Source: Dyadobacter jejuensis (GTDB lineage Bacteria; Bacteroidota; Bacteroidia; Cytophagales; Spirosomataceae). From it: a stretch of DNA of 64,000 bases. The stretch spans positions 62,001-126,000 of the forward strand of contig NZ_QGDT01000004.1 in NCBI RefSeq assembly GCF_003149085.1. The letters run 5' to 3'. Position numbers and translations under genes: made by a program. Of this stretch, positions 45,679-54,406 are shown piece after piece (positions within the stretch are counted from its first letter, which is position 1; each line of letters begins with the position of its first letter). A model generated the notes under the pieces. That model made no database searches and was not told where the DNA came from. It was given only the letters and a program-made list of their open reading frames with translations.

Positions 45679-46743
45679 ATGAAAAACATCCTTGTAATCG
45701 GTTTAGGAAAAGTGGGCTCCCTTGTAGGAACCCTGTTGGCACATCAGTTTAGCGTTCTGGGGGTCGACAAGCAGGAGCCAGCCCTTTCTCTGGTTTTCGA
45801 TGTAGCCCTAGGAGATATTACGGATCTCAAATTTTTGAGCCAATGCATGGAAGGTAAAGACGCTGTGGTATCCTGTATGCCCTATAATCTTAATTTGCCA
45901 ATAGCGCGTATGGCACATCAAAAAGGACTTCACTACTTCGATTTGACGGAGGACGTGGCGACCACGTCGGCGATACGAGAAATGGCCAAAACTAGTCGGG
46001 GTGCCATGGTCCCACAATGTGGACTGGCACCAGGGTTTATTGGTATCGTGGGGACGAGTTTGGCTAATAAATTCACAAAACTTCGAGACATAGAGCTGCG
46101 GGTGGGGGCTCTGCCACGGTACCCGAACGGGCAAATGGGCTATTCTTTTACCTGGTCGCCAGCTGGGGTTGTCAACGAATATATAAACGATGCCGAGGTA
46201 ATCCATAATGGGGTGAAAAAGCTAGTGCCTTCATTGGAAGGAATAGAGATGATTAATATTGAAGGCCAGGAGTTTGAGGCATTTAGTACTTCGGGGGGCC
46301 TAGGTACCATGTGCGAAAGCTTCGAAGGGCAGGTCGATACGCTGAATTATAAGACGATAAGGTACCCAGGGCATTGTCGACTGATGCGTTTTATGCTCTA
46401 TGAACTGTTGTTAAAGAACGACCGAGCCCTTATAGAAAAAATACTGACAGAGGCTAAGCCACCGGTGCAGCAAGATGTGGTGTACGTGTATGCGGTGGTG
46501 GAGGGCTGGAAAGACGATCGGCTGGAAAGAGAAGAGTTTTACCAGGCATACCATCCCATAGAGATCGATGGCCAGCACTGGCGGGCCATATCCTGGACTA
46601 CCGCCGCCTCCATAGCCGCTGCAGTGGAATTGGTAGCTCATGGTGCCTTGCCAGGAACAGGATTTATTAGACAAGAGGATATTCCTTTGGAAGACTTCTT
46701 AGGGACTAAGAATGGACAATTTTTTAAACAGTATATCGACTGA
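45679..46743 (+). CDS. Saccharopine dehydrogenase-like / lysine 6-dehydrogenase-like protein
   Basis: This 354-residue protein belongs to the saccharopine dehydrogenase family. The Rossmann start is MKNILVIGLGKVGSLVGTLL. It is followed by DAVVSCMPYNLNLPIARMAH, GLHYFDLTEDVATTSAIREM and MVPQCGLAPGFIGIVGTSLA. The size is that of a stand-alone enzyme without a lysine-ketoglutarate reductase domain. Relatives include saccharopine dehydrogenase and lysine 6-dehydrogenase, and both give alpha-aminoadipate semialdehyde. The next gene (51 bases downstream) encodes an ALDH7-like dehydrogenase that would oxidise exactly this product. I therefore infer a two-step lysine-degradation unit. Confidence 0.87.
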   Translation: MKNILVIGLGKVGSLVGTLLAHQFSVLGVDKQEPALSLVFDVALGDITDLKFLSQCMEGKDAVVSCMPYNLNLPIARMAHQKGLHYFDLTEDVATTSAIREMAKTSRGAMVPQCGLAPGFIGIVGTSLANKFTKLRDIELRVGALPRYPNGQMGYSFTWSPAGVVNEYINDAEVIHNGVKKLVPSLEGIEMINIEGQEFEAFSTSGGLGTMCESFEGQVDTLNYKTIRYPGHCRLMRFMLYELLLKNDRALIEKILTEAKPPVQQDVVYVYAVVEGWKDDRLEREEFYQAYHPIEIDGQHWRAISWTTAASIAAAVELVAHGALPGTGFIRQEDIPLEDFLGTKNGQFFKQYID

Positions 46744-46794
46744 TGGGGCCATTTCACTTACCTATTAATCGACATACCACAATGATATAACCTT

Positions 46795-48333
46795 ATGAAA
46801 AATATACAAGATGTTTTAAATGGATTAGGTATTGAAGCAAATAATCCTGGTGTGAGTACTGGCAATATCTTTTGGGAAGGGGGAGCGGGTAGTATCGATT
46901 CTGTTAGTCCTGTCAACGGGGCTATTATAGCTCGTGTGAGCATGGCCTCAAGTACCGACTATAGCAAAGTAGTGGAGGCGTCAAAAAAGGCCTTTGCAGA
47001 CTGGAAGGCTTTGCCAGCACCCAAAAGGGGGGCTATTGTAAGGGAAATAGGTGAAGCCTTACGAGTTCATAAGGTCGACTTGGGGACCCTGGTAAGCTAT
47101 GAAATGGGGAAAAGTGCTCAAGAAGGCTTGGGGGAGGTTCAGGAAATGATCGATATCTGTGATTTTGCGGTGGGGCTAAGTAGGCAGCTGTACGGCCTCA
47201 CTATGCACAGCGAGCGTACCAACCATCGGATGTATGAGCAGTGGCATCCTTTGGGTACGGTAGGAATTATATCAGCCTTCAATTTTCCGGTAGCCGTATG
47301 GTCGTGGAATGCCATGATCGCCCTTGTTTGTGGCAATGTATGCATTTGGAAGCCTTCTGAAAAAACGCCCCTGACGGCCATAGCTTGTCAGCGCATCGTC
47401 CAAAGGGTATTGCAGTCCAACGGCATTGGCGAAGGAGTGGTGAGCTTGGTCTGTGGCGATCGGAGCATAGGCGAGCTTATGGCCGCCGATAACCAGATCG
47501 ATCTGCTTTCGGCCACAGGAAGCACTAGGATGGGCAAGGCGGTGGCAGAACGGGTAGGCAGTCGTCTAGGGAAATGTTTGCTGGAATTAGGAGGCAATAA
47601 TGCCATTATCGTGACCCCTGGTGCCGACTTCAATGTGGCCATTCCAGCCATCGTTTTTGGTGCCGTAGGTACTGCTGGTCAGCGTTGTACCTCTACCCGT
47701 CGGGTTATTGTTCATGAAAGTATTTATGAACTACTCAAGACCAAACTTCAGCAGGTATATGGCCAACTAAAAGTAGGCGATCCGCTCGACGAAGCCATGC
47801 ATATGGGACCCTTGATCGACCGGCAGGCGGTAGAACAGTATGAAAGAACCGTGCAAGTCATAAAAGAGGCAGGAGGCGTATTCTTGGTCGAACCTGGCCT
47901 ACTTCAAGGGAAGGGGTATGAATCGGGCTGTTATGTAAAGCCCTGTGTGGCGGAAATGTCTGAACAATTGGACATCGTGCGGCAGGAAACCTTTGCTCCC
48001 ATACTATATCTTCTCCAATACACGGATCTAGAGCAGGCCATAGCCTTGCAAAACGACGTGCCTCAAGGGCTATCGTCGGCCATCTTTACGCTCAATATCA
48101 GGGAAGCGGAGCTGTTTTTGTCGTCAGCTGGTTCTGATTGTGGTATTGCCAATGTGAATATTGGTACTTCTGGTGCCGAGATTGGCGGGGCCTTTGGGGG
48201 AGAGAAGGAAACGGGTGGGGGCCGTGAGTCGGGCTCCGATGCTTGGAAGGCCTATATGCGCAGGCAGACCAATACCATAAATTATGGTAGTGATTTGCCC
48301 CTGGCGCAAGGAATTAAGTTTGATCTTGAGTGA
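46795..48333 (+). CDS. Aldehyde dehydrogenase, ALDH7-like (alpha-aminoadipate semialdehyde dehydrogenase)
   Basis: This is a 512-residue NAD(P)-dependent aldehyde dehydrogenase. The nucleotide-binding region contains GIISAFNFPVAVWSWNAMIA and LLSATGSTRMGKAVAERVGS. The general-base Glu is in CLLELGGNNAIIV, and the nucleophile Cys is in GTAGQRCTSTRRVIV. The segment ending INYGSDLPLAQGIKFDL and the GGAFGGEKETGGGRESGSD region match the ALDH7 (antiquitin) group, which oxidises alpha-aminoadipate semialdehyde. Position directly after the saccharopine-dehydrogenase-like gene supports lysine catabolism. The final codons overlap the predicted -33 element of the next unit. Confidence 0.92.
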   Translation: MKNIQDVLNGLGIEANNPGVSTGNIFWEGGAGSIDSVSPVNGAIIARVSMASSTDYSKVVEASKKAFADWKALPAPKRGAIVREIGEALRVHKVDLGTLVSYEMGKSAQEGLGEVQEMIDICDFAVGLSRQLYGLTMHSERTNHRMYEQWHPLGTVGIISAFNFPVAVWSWNAMIALVCGNVCIWKPSEKTPLTAIACQRIVQRVLQSNGIGEGVVSLVCGDRSIGELMAADNQIDLLSATGSTRMGKAVAERVGSRLGKCLLELGGNNAIIVTPGADFNVAIPAIVFGAVGTAGQRCTSTRRVIVHESIYELLKTKLQQVYGQLKVGDPLDEAMHMGPLIDRQAVEQYERTVQVIKEAGGVFLVEPGLLQGKGYESGCYVKPCVAEMSEQLDIVRQETFAPILYLLQYTDLEQAIALQNDVPQGLSSAIFTLNIREAELFLSSAGSDCGIANVNIGTSGAEIGGAFGGEKETGGGRESGSDAWKAYMRRQTNTINYGSDLPLAQGIKFDLE

Positions 48334-48355
48334 GTGGATTTTATTCCTAACTTTG
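48326..48355 (+). promoter_or_regulatory. Predicted Bacteroidota promoter of the PqqD-B2-kinase-NTase unit
   Basis: A TTG (48326-48328) is followed after 19 bases by TAACTTTG (48348-48355), an exact TAnnTTTG match with spacing in the known range. It lies at the very end of the aldehyde dehydrogenase gene and would start a leader of about 35 bases before the PqqD-like gene. The cassette thus appears to be transcribed independently of the lysine genes. Confidence 0.65.
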
Positions 48356-48396
48356 TGCCCTAAATATACACCATACACAATCGAGTACAGCAATTC

Positions 48397-48663
48397 ATGA
48401 AATACCAATTAACAAGCAACCAAGTAGCCTCCAAAGTAGCCGGTGAAACGGTGATTCTTAACCATCATAAGGGTGCCTATTATGGGCTCGATGAGGTAGG
48501 GGTGCTGGTTTGGGACCTTTTAGAGGAAGGCCCACAAACAATGGAGGATTTGTGTACCTCGGTGATGGCGCAGTATGATGTAAGTCAGCAAACCTGCCAG
48601 GAAGACCTGGATAGCCTGATTCAGTCACTGATAGACGAGAAATTGGTAGAAAAGACAATTTGA
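48397..48663 (+). CDS. PqqD family protein (lasso-peptide B1-type recognition element)
   Basis: The 88-residue protein is a PqqD-like winged-helix domain, the recognition element that binds leader peptides of ribosomally made, modified peptides. It shows VILNHHKGAYYGLDEVGVLV and WDLLEEGPQTMEDLCTSVMA, then helices ending LIDEKLVEKTI, the full length of a stand-alone B1 protein. It is the first of four tightly packed genes. Its TGA overlaps the TTG start of the B2 peptidase gene, so the pair is translationally coupled. No precursor ORF is present in the 63 bases between it and the aldehyde dehydrogenase gene. Confidence 0.88.
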   Translation: MKYQLTSNQVASKVAGETVILNHHKGAYYGLDEVGVLVWDLLEEGPQTMEDLCTSVMAQYDVSQQTCQEDLDSLIQSLIDEKLVEKTI

Positions 48664-49109
48664 TAACTGTGGACAAACTGGCTGGATACTGGCAGAAATG
48701 GAAAGACCTCTCTACTTTTGGTAAATGGTACTTGTTAAAAGCCGGTGTTACCCTTCTGGTTATCAAAGCAGGGCTGACTTTTTTGCCTTTTCAGACTTTC
48801 CGCAGCCGGTATAGCCGGTATACCCGGGGCACAGCTCCAGAGCGACTGACCCAGGAACAGATCAAGGAGGTGGCGAGGTCTATCAACATTATGGCCGATC
48901 ACCTCCCTTTCCAATTACTTTGTCTCCCACGTGCGTTAGCCGCTAAGTATTTACTTAGAAATGAGCCAGGCTTGGTTTTGCAGATTGGTGTTGAACTCGA
49001 TAGGGTCGACTCTTTCGAAGCACATGCCTGGGTTGAGCGGGCAGGGGAGATCATAATAGGAGACTGGAATGAGACCATCCGTTATCAGCGATTATGGTCT
49101 TGGGAGTAA
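48660..49109 (+). CDS. Lasso peptide biosynthesis B2-type protease (transglutaminase-like)
   Basis: The product of up to 149 residues belongs to the B2 family, cysteine proteases that cut the leader from lasso-peptide precursors. The expected triad is in place: Cys88 in LLCLPRALAAKYLL, His122 in FEAHAWVERAG and Asp135 in IIGDWNETI. The N-terminal half has one hydrophobic stretch (KWYLLKAGVTLLVIKAGLTF), usual in B2 proteins. The start is either the TTG at 48660, overlapping the PqqD stop, or the GTG at 48669. Together with the PqqD-like protein it forms a B1/B2 pair. The required cyclase is not adjacent. Confidence 0.88.
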   Translation: MITVDKLAGYWQKWKDLSTFGKWYLLKAGVTLLVIKAGLTFLPFQTFRSRYSRYTRGTAPERLTQEQIKEVARSINIMADHLPFQLLCLPRALAAKYLLRNEPGLVLQIGVELDRVDSFEAHAWVERAGEIIIGDWNETIRYQRLWSWE

Positions 49110-49127
49110 TTTTTAAAATAGACTAGT

Positions 49128-50045
49128 ATGTATTTCTATACGGCCTTTGGCCTTCATATTCAATCTCAGATTCCCCTACCGGAATTGTCTGTGGCTAAAG
49201 AAGGGCAAGAGGTGGACCTTACCATCGAAGTGGCACCCATCGATTTGCCTACCATGGCTCCTACCAATATTCATCGGAGAGGAGTAATGGCTACATTTGG
49301 CAAAAACCAACGGGACGATTTGCTGTTACACTGGGAAGGTATTGCCAATTTTCAAGCATCTAGTGGTAAGCTGCTTCGAATAGATCCACTAATTACCGAT
49401 GAGAATTTGCTCAGTCTATTCACCGTAAGCGAAGCGTTGGGGTTAATTCTCTTTCAGCGTGGCGATTTTCTTTTACATGCCAGCGCCGTGCGGGTGGGCG
49501 ACGAAGCCTGGTGCTTTATGGGTAATCCAGGAGCTGGCAAGTCCACTACTGCCGCCTCCTTTATCAAAGCAGGCTGCCCCTTGTTGAGCGACGACCTGAC
49601 TGCCATTCGGTTCGATCGGCAGGGTGTCCCTTTCGTAATTCCGGCTTACCCCCAACTAAAAATCTGGGAACAGACGGTAAAAGGACTGGACTATGACACC
49701 GAAAGTCTCACACCAGTTAGTGAAGGCGTCAATAAGTTTTCGTACCAACCCAAAGAAGGCTTTGACCATACTCCAGTAAGATTGAAGCGGGTATTTTTCC
49801 TTCATAAGGCGCGTAATAGAAAATACATGGAGGCATTATCGGCCGTGAGTATACCCATTGAGTTGCTTAAAAATTTCCCATTACCTGCCTCCTTGGTTCA
49901 AAATGATACCTTGAAACTGCATTTCCAACAAAGTTTTCAAATAGCAGGTTTCGCCGATTTATTTCGGAAGAGACGGGACAAATCCTTTGATGCCCTTCAT
50001 GAATGGGTCGTTTCTCAAACGCTTCCGGCTGCTGACCTATCCTGA
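49128..50045 (+). CDS. HPr kinase-like protein (lasso-peptide kinase type)
   Basis: The 305-residue protein resembles HPr serine kinases in its C-terminal half. The P-loop GNPGAGKSTTAASF is at about residues 131-144, and the catalytic-loop-like LLSDDLTAIRF is at about 151-161. Two further family features are the pre-P-loop GDFLLHASAVRVGDEAW and IPAYPQLKIW. It lacks the HprK C-terminal signature for HPr phosphorylation. Such kinases in lasso-peptide clusters phosphorylate the C-terminal residue of the precursor (paeninodin, pseudomycoidin). It starts 18 bases after the B2 gene, and its stop lies one base before the next start. Substrate here is inferred only. Confidence 0.85.
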   Translation: MYFYTAFGLHIQSQIPLPELSVAKEGQEVDLTIEVAPIDLPTMAPTNIHRRGVMATFGKNQRDDLLLHWEGIANFQASSGKLLRIDPLITDENLLSLFTVSEALGLILFQRGDFLLHASAVRVGDEAWCFMGNPGAGKSTTAASFIKAGCPLLSDDLTAIRFDRQGVPFVIPAYPQLKIWEQTVKGLDYDTESLTPVSEGVNKFSYQPKEGFDHTPVRLKRVFFLHKARNRKYMEALSAVSIPIELLKNFPLPASLVQNDTLKLHFQQSFQIAGFADLFRKRRDKSFDALHEWVVSQTLPAADLS

Positions 50046-50046
50046 T

Positions 50047-51165
50047 ATGCCTTTTTCAAAAGAACTTCAATTTCTGGTGTCGGCTTCTTTGAGTCCAAAC
50101 AAGCCCTTTTCAGGAGCCATGCAACCCGACCCTAATAGCCTCCTAAAATTGGCCCAAAGGCATCAGGTTAGGGTAATGCTTTATGACTACCTAGGGCAAA
50201 ACCCTATAGAGGGTGGCGAGGAAATTTTAGACCCCCTAAAGCGGTATTCAGTAGAAGGGGCGGTATATAATATGGTCTCGTTAAAGCAATCCATCGGCAT
50301 CGTCTATGACTTTGAGAAAGAAGGGCTCCAGGTTTTTTTGATGAAGGGTGCCCTGTGGGCCTGGATGTTATACGAAAAGCCTAGCTTGAGGGAGTTTGGA
50401 GATATCGATTACTTTTTTCAGAAAAAAGATATTACCCAAGGACTTGCTGTACTAGCCCGGCATGGCTATCATGCCGACGACTACCGCCAGTTTTTGCTAG
50501 CCGATGCCCATGTTGCCGCTTTGTATTTTAAAGAGGATTATCAGTTGCCCTTGGTGCCTGGCCCCGATGCCCTCATACAGTCCTTAGAAGTCCAGTGGAA
50601 TACTACCTATCCTCGCTTTGCCTTTAGCTTTGGGTATGATGAACTCATGGCCCGGCCTATGGCATTCGATGTGCCAGGAGGTGGTCAGCAAATAATGGTG
50701 CCATCCAAGGAGCACCAACTGCTGATGATGGTGATTCATCATGCGGGGGTAGAGCAATGGGACAAATTGAAATATATGGCCGATTTCGTTAGGATGCTAA
50801 GGAAATTTGGACCCGAAATGGACTGGGACTATATTGGAAATAAAGCCCGACAAAAGGGCTTTTATCGCCTGCTATTGGAATCATTAGGCCTGGCAGAGGA
50901 ACTCACCGGGGAGAAGTTCCTGAAATACGGGAAAAGTGGGATGGTGATGAAGTACCCTACCGCTTCATTTAAGGAGGCGGTTTACCGGCACTGGGAGCAT
51001 GGTAGGATGAAGCCAAAGACAAAGTCTTGGCAAATATTTTATTTTAATATGCGCTACCGCGATCATTGGCGTGTGAAGGCGAAGATATTGGCCTCTCATC
51101 TGGCGTATCTGCTCGAATGGCGGTTGTTGATACCCAAGGCTAAGTATTATAGAAAAAACCGATGA
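50047..51165 (+). CDS. Nucleotidyltransferase family protein (PF14907-like)
   Basis: This 372-residue protein belongs to the PF14907 nucleotidyltransferase-like family. The fold's marker is the metal-binding motif REFGDIDYFFQKKDI near residues 115-130, preceded by VFLMKGALWAWMLYEKP. A His-rich helix (KEHQLLMMVIHHAGVEQWDK) and a basic C-terminus follow. A homologue in the pseudomycoidin cluster is linked to adding sugars to a phosphorylated lasso peptide. The start at 50047 is preferred, since the in-frame ATG at 49987 would overlap the kinase gene by 59 bases. It is the last gene of the cassette. Confidence 0.85.
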   Translation: MPFSKELQFLVSASLSPNKPFSGAMQPDPNSLLKLAQRHQVRVMLYDYLGQNPIEGGEEILDPLKRYSVEGAVYNMVSLKQSIGIVYDFEKEGLQVFLMKGALWAWMLYEKPSLREFGDIDYFFQKKDITQGLAVLARHGYHADDYRQFLLADAHVAALYFKEDYQLPLVPGPDALIQSLEVQWNTTYPRFAFSFGYDELMARPMAFDVPGGGQQIMVPSKEHQLLMMVIHHAGVEQWDKLKYMADFVRMLRKFGPEMDWDYIGNKARQKGFYRLLLESLGLAEELTGEKFLKYGKSGMVMKYPTASFKEAVYRHWEHGRMKPKTKSWQIFYFNMRYRDHWRVKAKILASHLAYLLEWRLLIPKAKYYRKNR

Positions 51166-51187
51166 TCCTTCCTCAGGATCACCGGTT
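51157..51187. terminator. Weak hairpin between the NTase gene and aldose epimerase
   Basis: AACCG and GATCC pair with GGATC and CGGTT, with a 2x2 internal loop and a 7-base loop. It overlaps the NTase stop and lies 21 bases from the stop of the convergent epimerase gene. There is no long T-tract. Confidence 0.35.
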
Positions 51188-51208
51188 GGCCATGCTATGG
51201 TAGCCACG

Positions 51209-52156
51209 CTAACGAAGCTTTAAGGTAATGGTTCCAGCTATTTGCTGGTCGGGTCCTATGATATTGAGTCCTTCTCCATTATTAAAGGCATCTACGTTGG
51301 CCGTGAGGGGCTCTATGGCCACACAGTCGCGGCTGGGTGGGGTATATACCACTAGGTAGTTGAATTTGCCCTCGCCTGTTTCTTGTTTTATTTCGAGGGT
51401 GACCTCCTGGTTGTCCGAGATAAGCTCTGTAATGGCTGTATTGCCTTCCGATTCGACTACAAAGCAATTGTCTAGCTCGTTTCTTAATAAAGAAAAGGCC
51501 CCGCGATGTGGAAAGGGTGCCTCACCAGTAGGAATCATATGATCGTCGAAGGTAACGATGGTTTTGGAAGGGATATTAATTTTCCAGGCGTCTACCTCTT
51601 CGTTGCCAAGGTCAAAATAGGGATGCCAACCAAACATGGCAGGGCATGCGTCTTTTCCGAGGTTATGGGCTTGGTAGCTCAGGCTAAAAATCCCATCCAA
51701 GTTAAGTGAGTAGGTGACCGAAAACAGGACCTCGAAGGGATAGCCTTCCTGTTGTGACAGGTGGTATGCTAGCTTGATGCTGGCGTTGTCGGGTTGAATG
51801 CGCTGCTCTTGTAGGCTAAAATGGTGCTTTCGAACCAAACCATGTATGGCATTTACCCCGCCCTTTTCATTTTTATGGAGCTGATAGTCCTTTCCAAGGA
51901 AGTGATATTTTCCTGAAGGGATTCTGCTAGCGAAGGGAAAGAGCAGCTCACTAGCGCTCTGGGTATCCTCCTTGAGTTTGTCGGGGGTAGGTGGGGTTTT
52001 TAGGATCGAAAATAAGGTCAGGCCCTTTCGTAGCGATAGCTGCCGTACCACAGCACCAAGTTCGGGAACCACAGCAAAGCGATTGCCATTGCGGGTATCC
52101 TGGACCACATATTCGGTTAACTCACCAAATTGTTGCTTTATTATTTCAAAGGTCAT
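51209..52156 (-). CDS. Aldose 1-epimerase family protein
   Basis: The 315-residue beta-sandwich protein belongs to the galactose mutarotase-like superfamily and interconverts anomers of free or phosphorylated hexoses. It has the family histidines in NAIHGLVRKHHFSL and MFGWHPYFDLGN. The likely catalytic Glu is in RDCVAIEPLTANVDAFNNG. It is slightly shorter than typical mutarotases (about 340). It is transcribed alone and converges on the cassette described above. A ftsH terminator lies 45 bases upstream of its start. Substrate preference is unknown. Confidence 0.9.
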   Translation of the reverse strand: MTFEIIKQQFGELTEYVVQDTRNGNRFAVVPELGAVVRQLSLRKGLTLFSILKTPPTPDKLKEDTQSASELLFPFASRIPSGKYHFLGKDYQLHKNEKGGVNAIHGLVRKHHFSLQEQRIQPDNASIKLAYHLSQQEGYPFEVLFSVTYSLNLDGIFSLSYQAHNLGKDACPAMFGWHPYFDLGNEEVDAWKINIPSKTIVTFDDHMIPTGEAPFPHRGAFSLLRNELDNCFVVESEGNTAITELISDNQEVTLEIKQETGEGKFNYLVVYTPPSRDCVAIEPLTANVDAFNNGEGLNIIGPDQQIAGTITLKLR

Positions 52157-52200
52157 TATTCATGTTAAGTTTAGGATTGGGGGGGCTAAAATATAAAATA

Positions 52201-52232
52201 AAAACCGGTCTACATCAGTAGCCCGGTTTTTA
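52201..52232 (-). terminator. Intrinsic terminator after ftsH
   Basis: AAAACCGG pairs with CCGGTTTT, and an inner CTAC/GTAG pair closes an ATCA loop. On the minus strand a T-rich run follows. It begins 24 bases after the ftsH stop. Confidence 0.85.
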
Positions 52233-52253
52233 AAATTTGGTAATATGGAAGAT

Positions 52254-54329
52254 TTATGACGGAGTATTGTCTTTGGCGTCAGCCAAAATCTTAGAATCCG
52301 AATCGTCCTTATCATCTTCATCGTCTTGGTGATTGTGCTCCTTCACTATTTCTTCGTGAAGGGCTGCTTCCTCATTGGAGCGGCGGTTCACATAGGCTTG
52401 GTAGCTAGTTTCCCTATCGAAGGGGCGCTTGCCAATCAATTTTTCAAGATCGCTTTGGAAGAGAATTTCTTTTTCTAAAAGCTCCTTGGCGAGCACTTCT
52501 AAGGCTTCCCGCTTATCGGTCAATAGTTTGATCACGAATTGGTAAGCTTGGTCTACCAACTTACGAACCTCCTCGTCAATCGCTTGAGAAGTAGATTCGG
52601 AATAGGGTTTGGTAAAGTTATAATCGCTCTGCTTGGAATCATAGAAAGAAATATTTCCAATTCTTTCGTTCATTCCGTACATGGTGACCATGCTATAGGC
52701 TACTTTAGTAACTCTTTCCAGGTCACTTAATGCTCCAGTGGAGATTTTACCGAACACCACTTGCTCTGCGGCACGTCCTCCGAGTGTCATACACATTTCA
52801 TCGAAAAGCTGCTCTGTACGGTACAAATACTGCTCACGAGGAAGGTATTGGGCATATCCTAACGCAGCCACACCACGGGGTACGATAGAGACCTTTACCA
52901 AGGGATCGGCATGCTCGAGATACCATCCCGATACTGCGTGACCCGCCTCATGATAGGCAACGATCTCCTTCTCTTCTGGAGAGATAATTTTGTTTTTCTT
53001 TTCGAGTCCACCAATCACCCGGTCCATCGCATCTTGGAAGTCCTGCATAGTCACTTCATTACGATTTCTACGGGCCGCTATCAGCGCGGCTTCGTTACAA
53101 ACGTTGGCGATTTCGGCACCTGCAAATCCAGGTGTTTGGGACGATAGGCGGTGCATATCAACATCCGACGATAGTTTCAAAGGCTTAAGGTGTACTTTGA
53201 AAATGGCTTCACGGCCCACCACATCGGGTTTGTCTACCGAGATCTGGCGGTCGAAACGGCCAGGACGAAGAAGGGCAGGGTCTAATACATCGGGACGGTT
53301 GGTTGCAGCCACAATGATAATTCCAGAGTCCGAACCGAAACCATCCATCTCTACCAATAGGGAGTTCAAGGTGTTTTCGCGCTCGTCGTTGGAGCCAGGC
53401 ATAGCGCCACGGCCTCTTGAGCGACCCACTGCGTCGATCTCATCGATAAAGATGATACAAGGTGCTTTCTCTTTTGCTTGCTTAAATAAGTCACGAACCC
53501 TTGCGGCACCTACTCCCACAAACATTTCGACAAAGTCGGAACCGGAAAGAGAAAAGAATGGTACGCCCGCTTCTCCTGCTACGGCCTTGGCAAGGAGTGT
53601 TTTACCCGTTCCGGGAGGGCCTACCAAAAGGGCTCCTTTAGGGATTTTGGCTCCAAGTTTCTTGAATTTGTCAGGACTTTGTAGGTATTCTACGATCTCC
53701 TTGATCTCTTCTTTGGCTTCGTCCAAGCCCGCCACATCGTTAAAGGTTATTTTTACCTTATTTTCAGCGTCAAATAAGGTGGCTTTGGAACGCCCTATAT
53801 TGAAGATTTGACCGCCTGGGCCCACGCCTCCCGACATCCGTCCCAGCACAAAATACATGATCAGTATCACTACGATAAAGAAGCCCCAGGTGCTTAGGAA
53901 GCTCGTCCAGTCGTTTCGGGTGTCCACCACAAAAGTTACCTTTTCCTGGTCGGGTACCCCCTCCTGCATCTTATCAAAGTCCTTTTTGAAGGTCTCGGCC
54001 GAGGTGACCTGAAACTGGTAATGGGCGGGTGCTTCCGCTCCAAAGTACGTGTTCTCCTTGGCTATGGCCTTATATTTGTCAAGTTTAAGGGCCTCTGGCT
54101 TAAGGCTCACTTCAACGGTCTTGTCGTTTACTATCGTCACCCGATCAACCTCCTTGTCGGTCATCATTTTTTCGAACTTCTTTTGAGTAGTAGGTCGAAC
54201 GGTTGAGGTGCGGCTAAGGTACGTTATTCCGAGTATAGTGGCTATAAGAGCGGCTATGATCCATCCTTGGTAACCCTTTTGTGGGTTTTTAGGATTTAGT
54301 GGCCCTCGTTTGTTTTCGTTTTCAGACAT
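52254..54329 (-). CDS. ftsH: ATP-dependent zinc metalloprotease FtsH
   Basis: This is a 691-residue membrane-bound AAA+ protease that degrades misfolded membrane and regulatory proteins. The N-terminus has two membrane helices ([16 protein letters not shown] and [17 protein letters not shown]) flanking a periplasmic domain larger than in E. coli. The AAA+ domain has [20 protein letters not shown] (Walker A) and [13 protein letters not shown] (Walker B). The zinc site HEAGH is in [20 protein letters not shown]. The C-terminus is a long acidic tail ([14 protein letters not shown]). It follows rsfS on the same strand after 77 bases. Confidence 0.97.
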   Translation of the reverse strand: MSENENKRGPLNPKNPQKGYQGWIIAALIATILGITYLSRTSTVRPTTQKKFEKMMTDKEVDRVTIVNDKTVEVSLKPEALKLDKYKAIAKENTYFGAEAPAHYQFQVTSAETFKKDFDKMQEGVPDQEKVTFVVDTRNDWTSFLSTWGFFIVVILIMYFVLGRMSGGVGPGGQIFNIGRSKATLFDAENKVKITFNDVAGLDEAKEEIKEIVEYLQSPDKFKKLGAKIPKGALLVGPPGTGKTLLAKAVAGEAGVPFFSLSGSDFVEMFVGVGAARVRDLFKQAKEKAPCIIFIDEIDAVGRSRGRGAMPGSNDERENTLNSLLVEMDGFGSDSGIIIVAATNRPDVLDPALLRPGRFDRQISVDKPDVVGREAIFKVHLKPLKLSSDVDMHRLSSQTPGFAGAEIANVCNEAALIAARRNRNEVTMQDFQDAMDRVIGGLEKKNKIISPEEKEIVAYHEAGHAVSGWYLEHADPLVKVSIVPRGVAALGYAQYLPREQYLYRTEQLFDEMCMTLGGRAAEQVVFGKISTGALSDLERVTKVAYSMVTMYGMNERIGNISFYDSKQSDYNFTKPYSESTSQAIDEEVRKLVDQAYQFVIKLLTDKREALEVLAKELLEKEILFQSDLEKLIGKRPFDRETSYQAYVNRRSNEEAALHEEIVKEHNHQDDEDDKDDSDSKILADAKDNTPS

Positions 54330-54406
54330 TCTAAGTTAGAATAAATTAAGAGGAAATATTAATGATAACGTGAAGCATTCAGCGAATGTTCACCTTACAG
54401 ATTGTT

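Noticed and set aside
48334..48396. Possible lasso-peptide precursor in front of the PqqD-like gene
   Set aside because: The gap is 63 bases, and the only start (a GTG) yields nine codons before a stop.
52990..53811. 273-codon plus-strand frame opposite ftsH
   Set aside because: It is fully antisense to the conserved FtsH AAA+ region and has a Ser/Thr/Arg-rich composition typical of a shadow frame.
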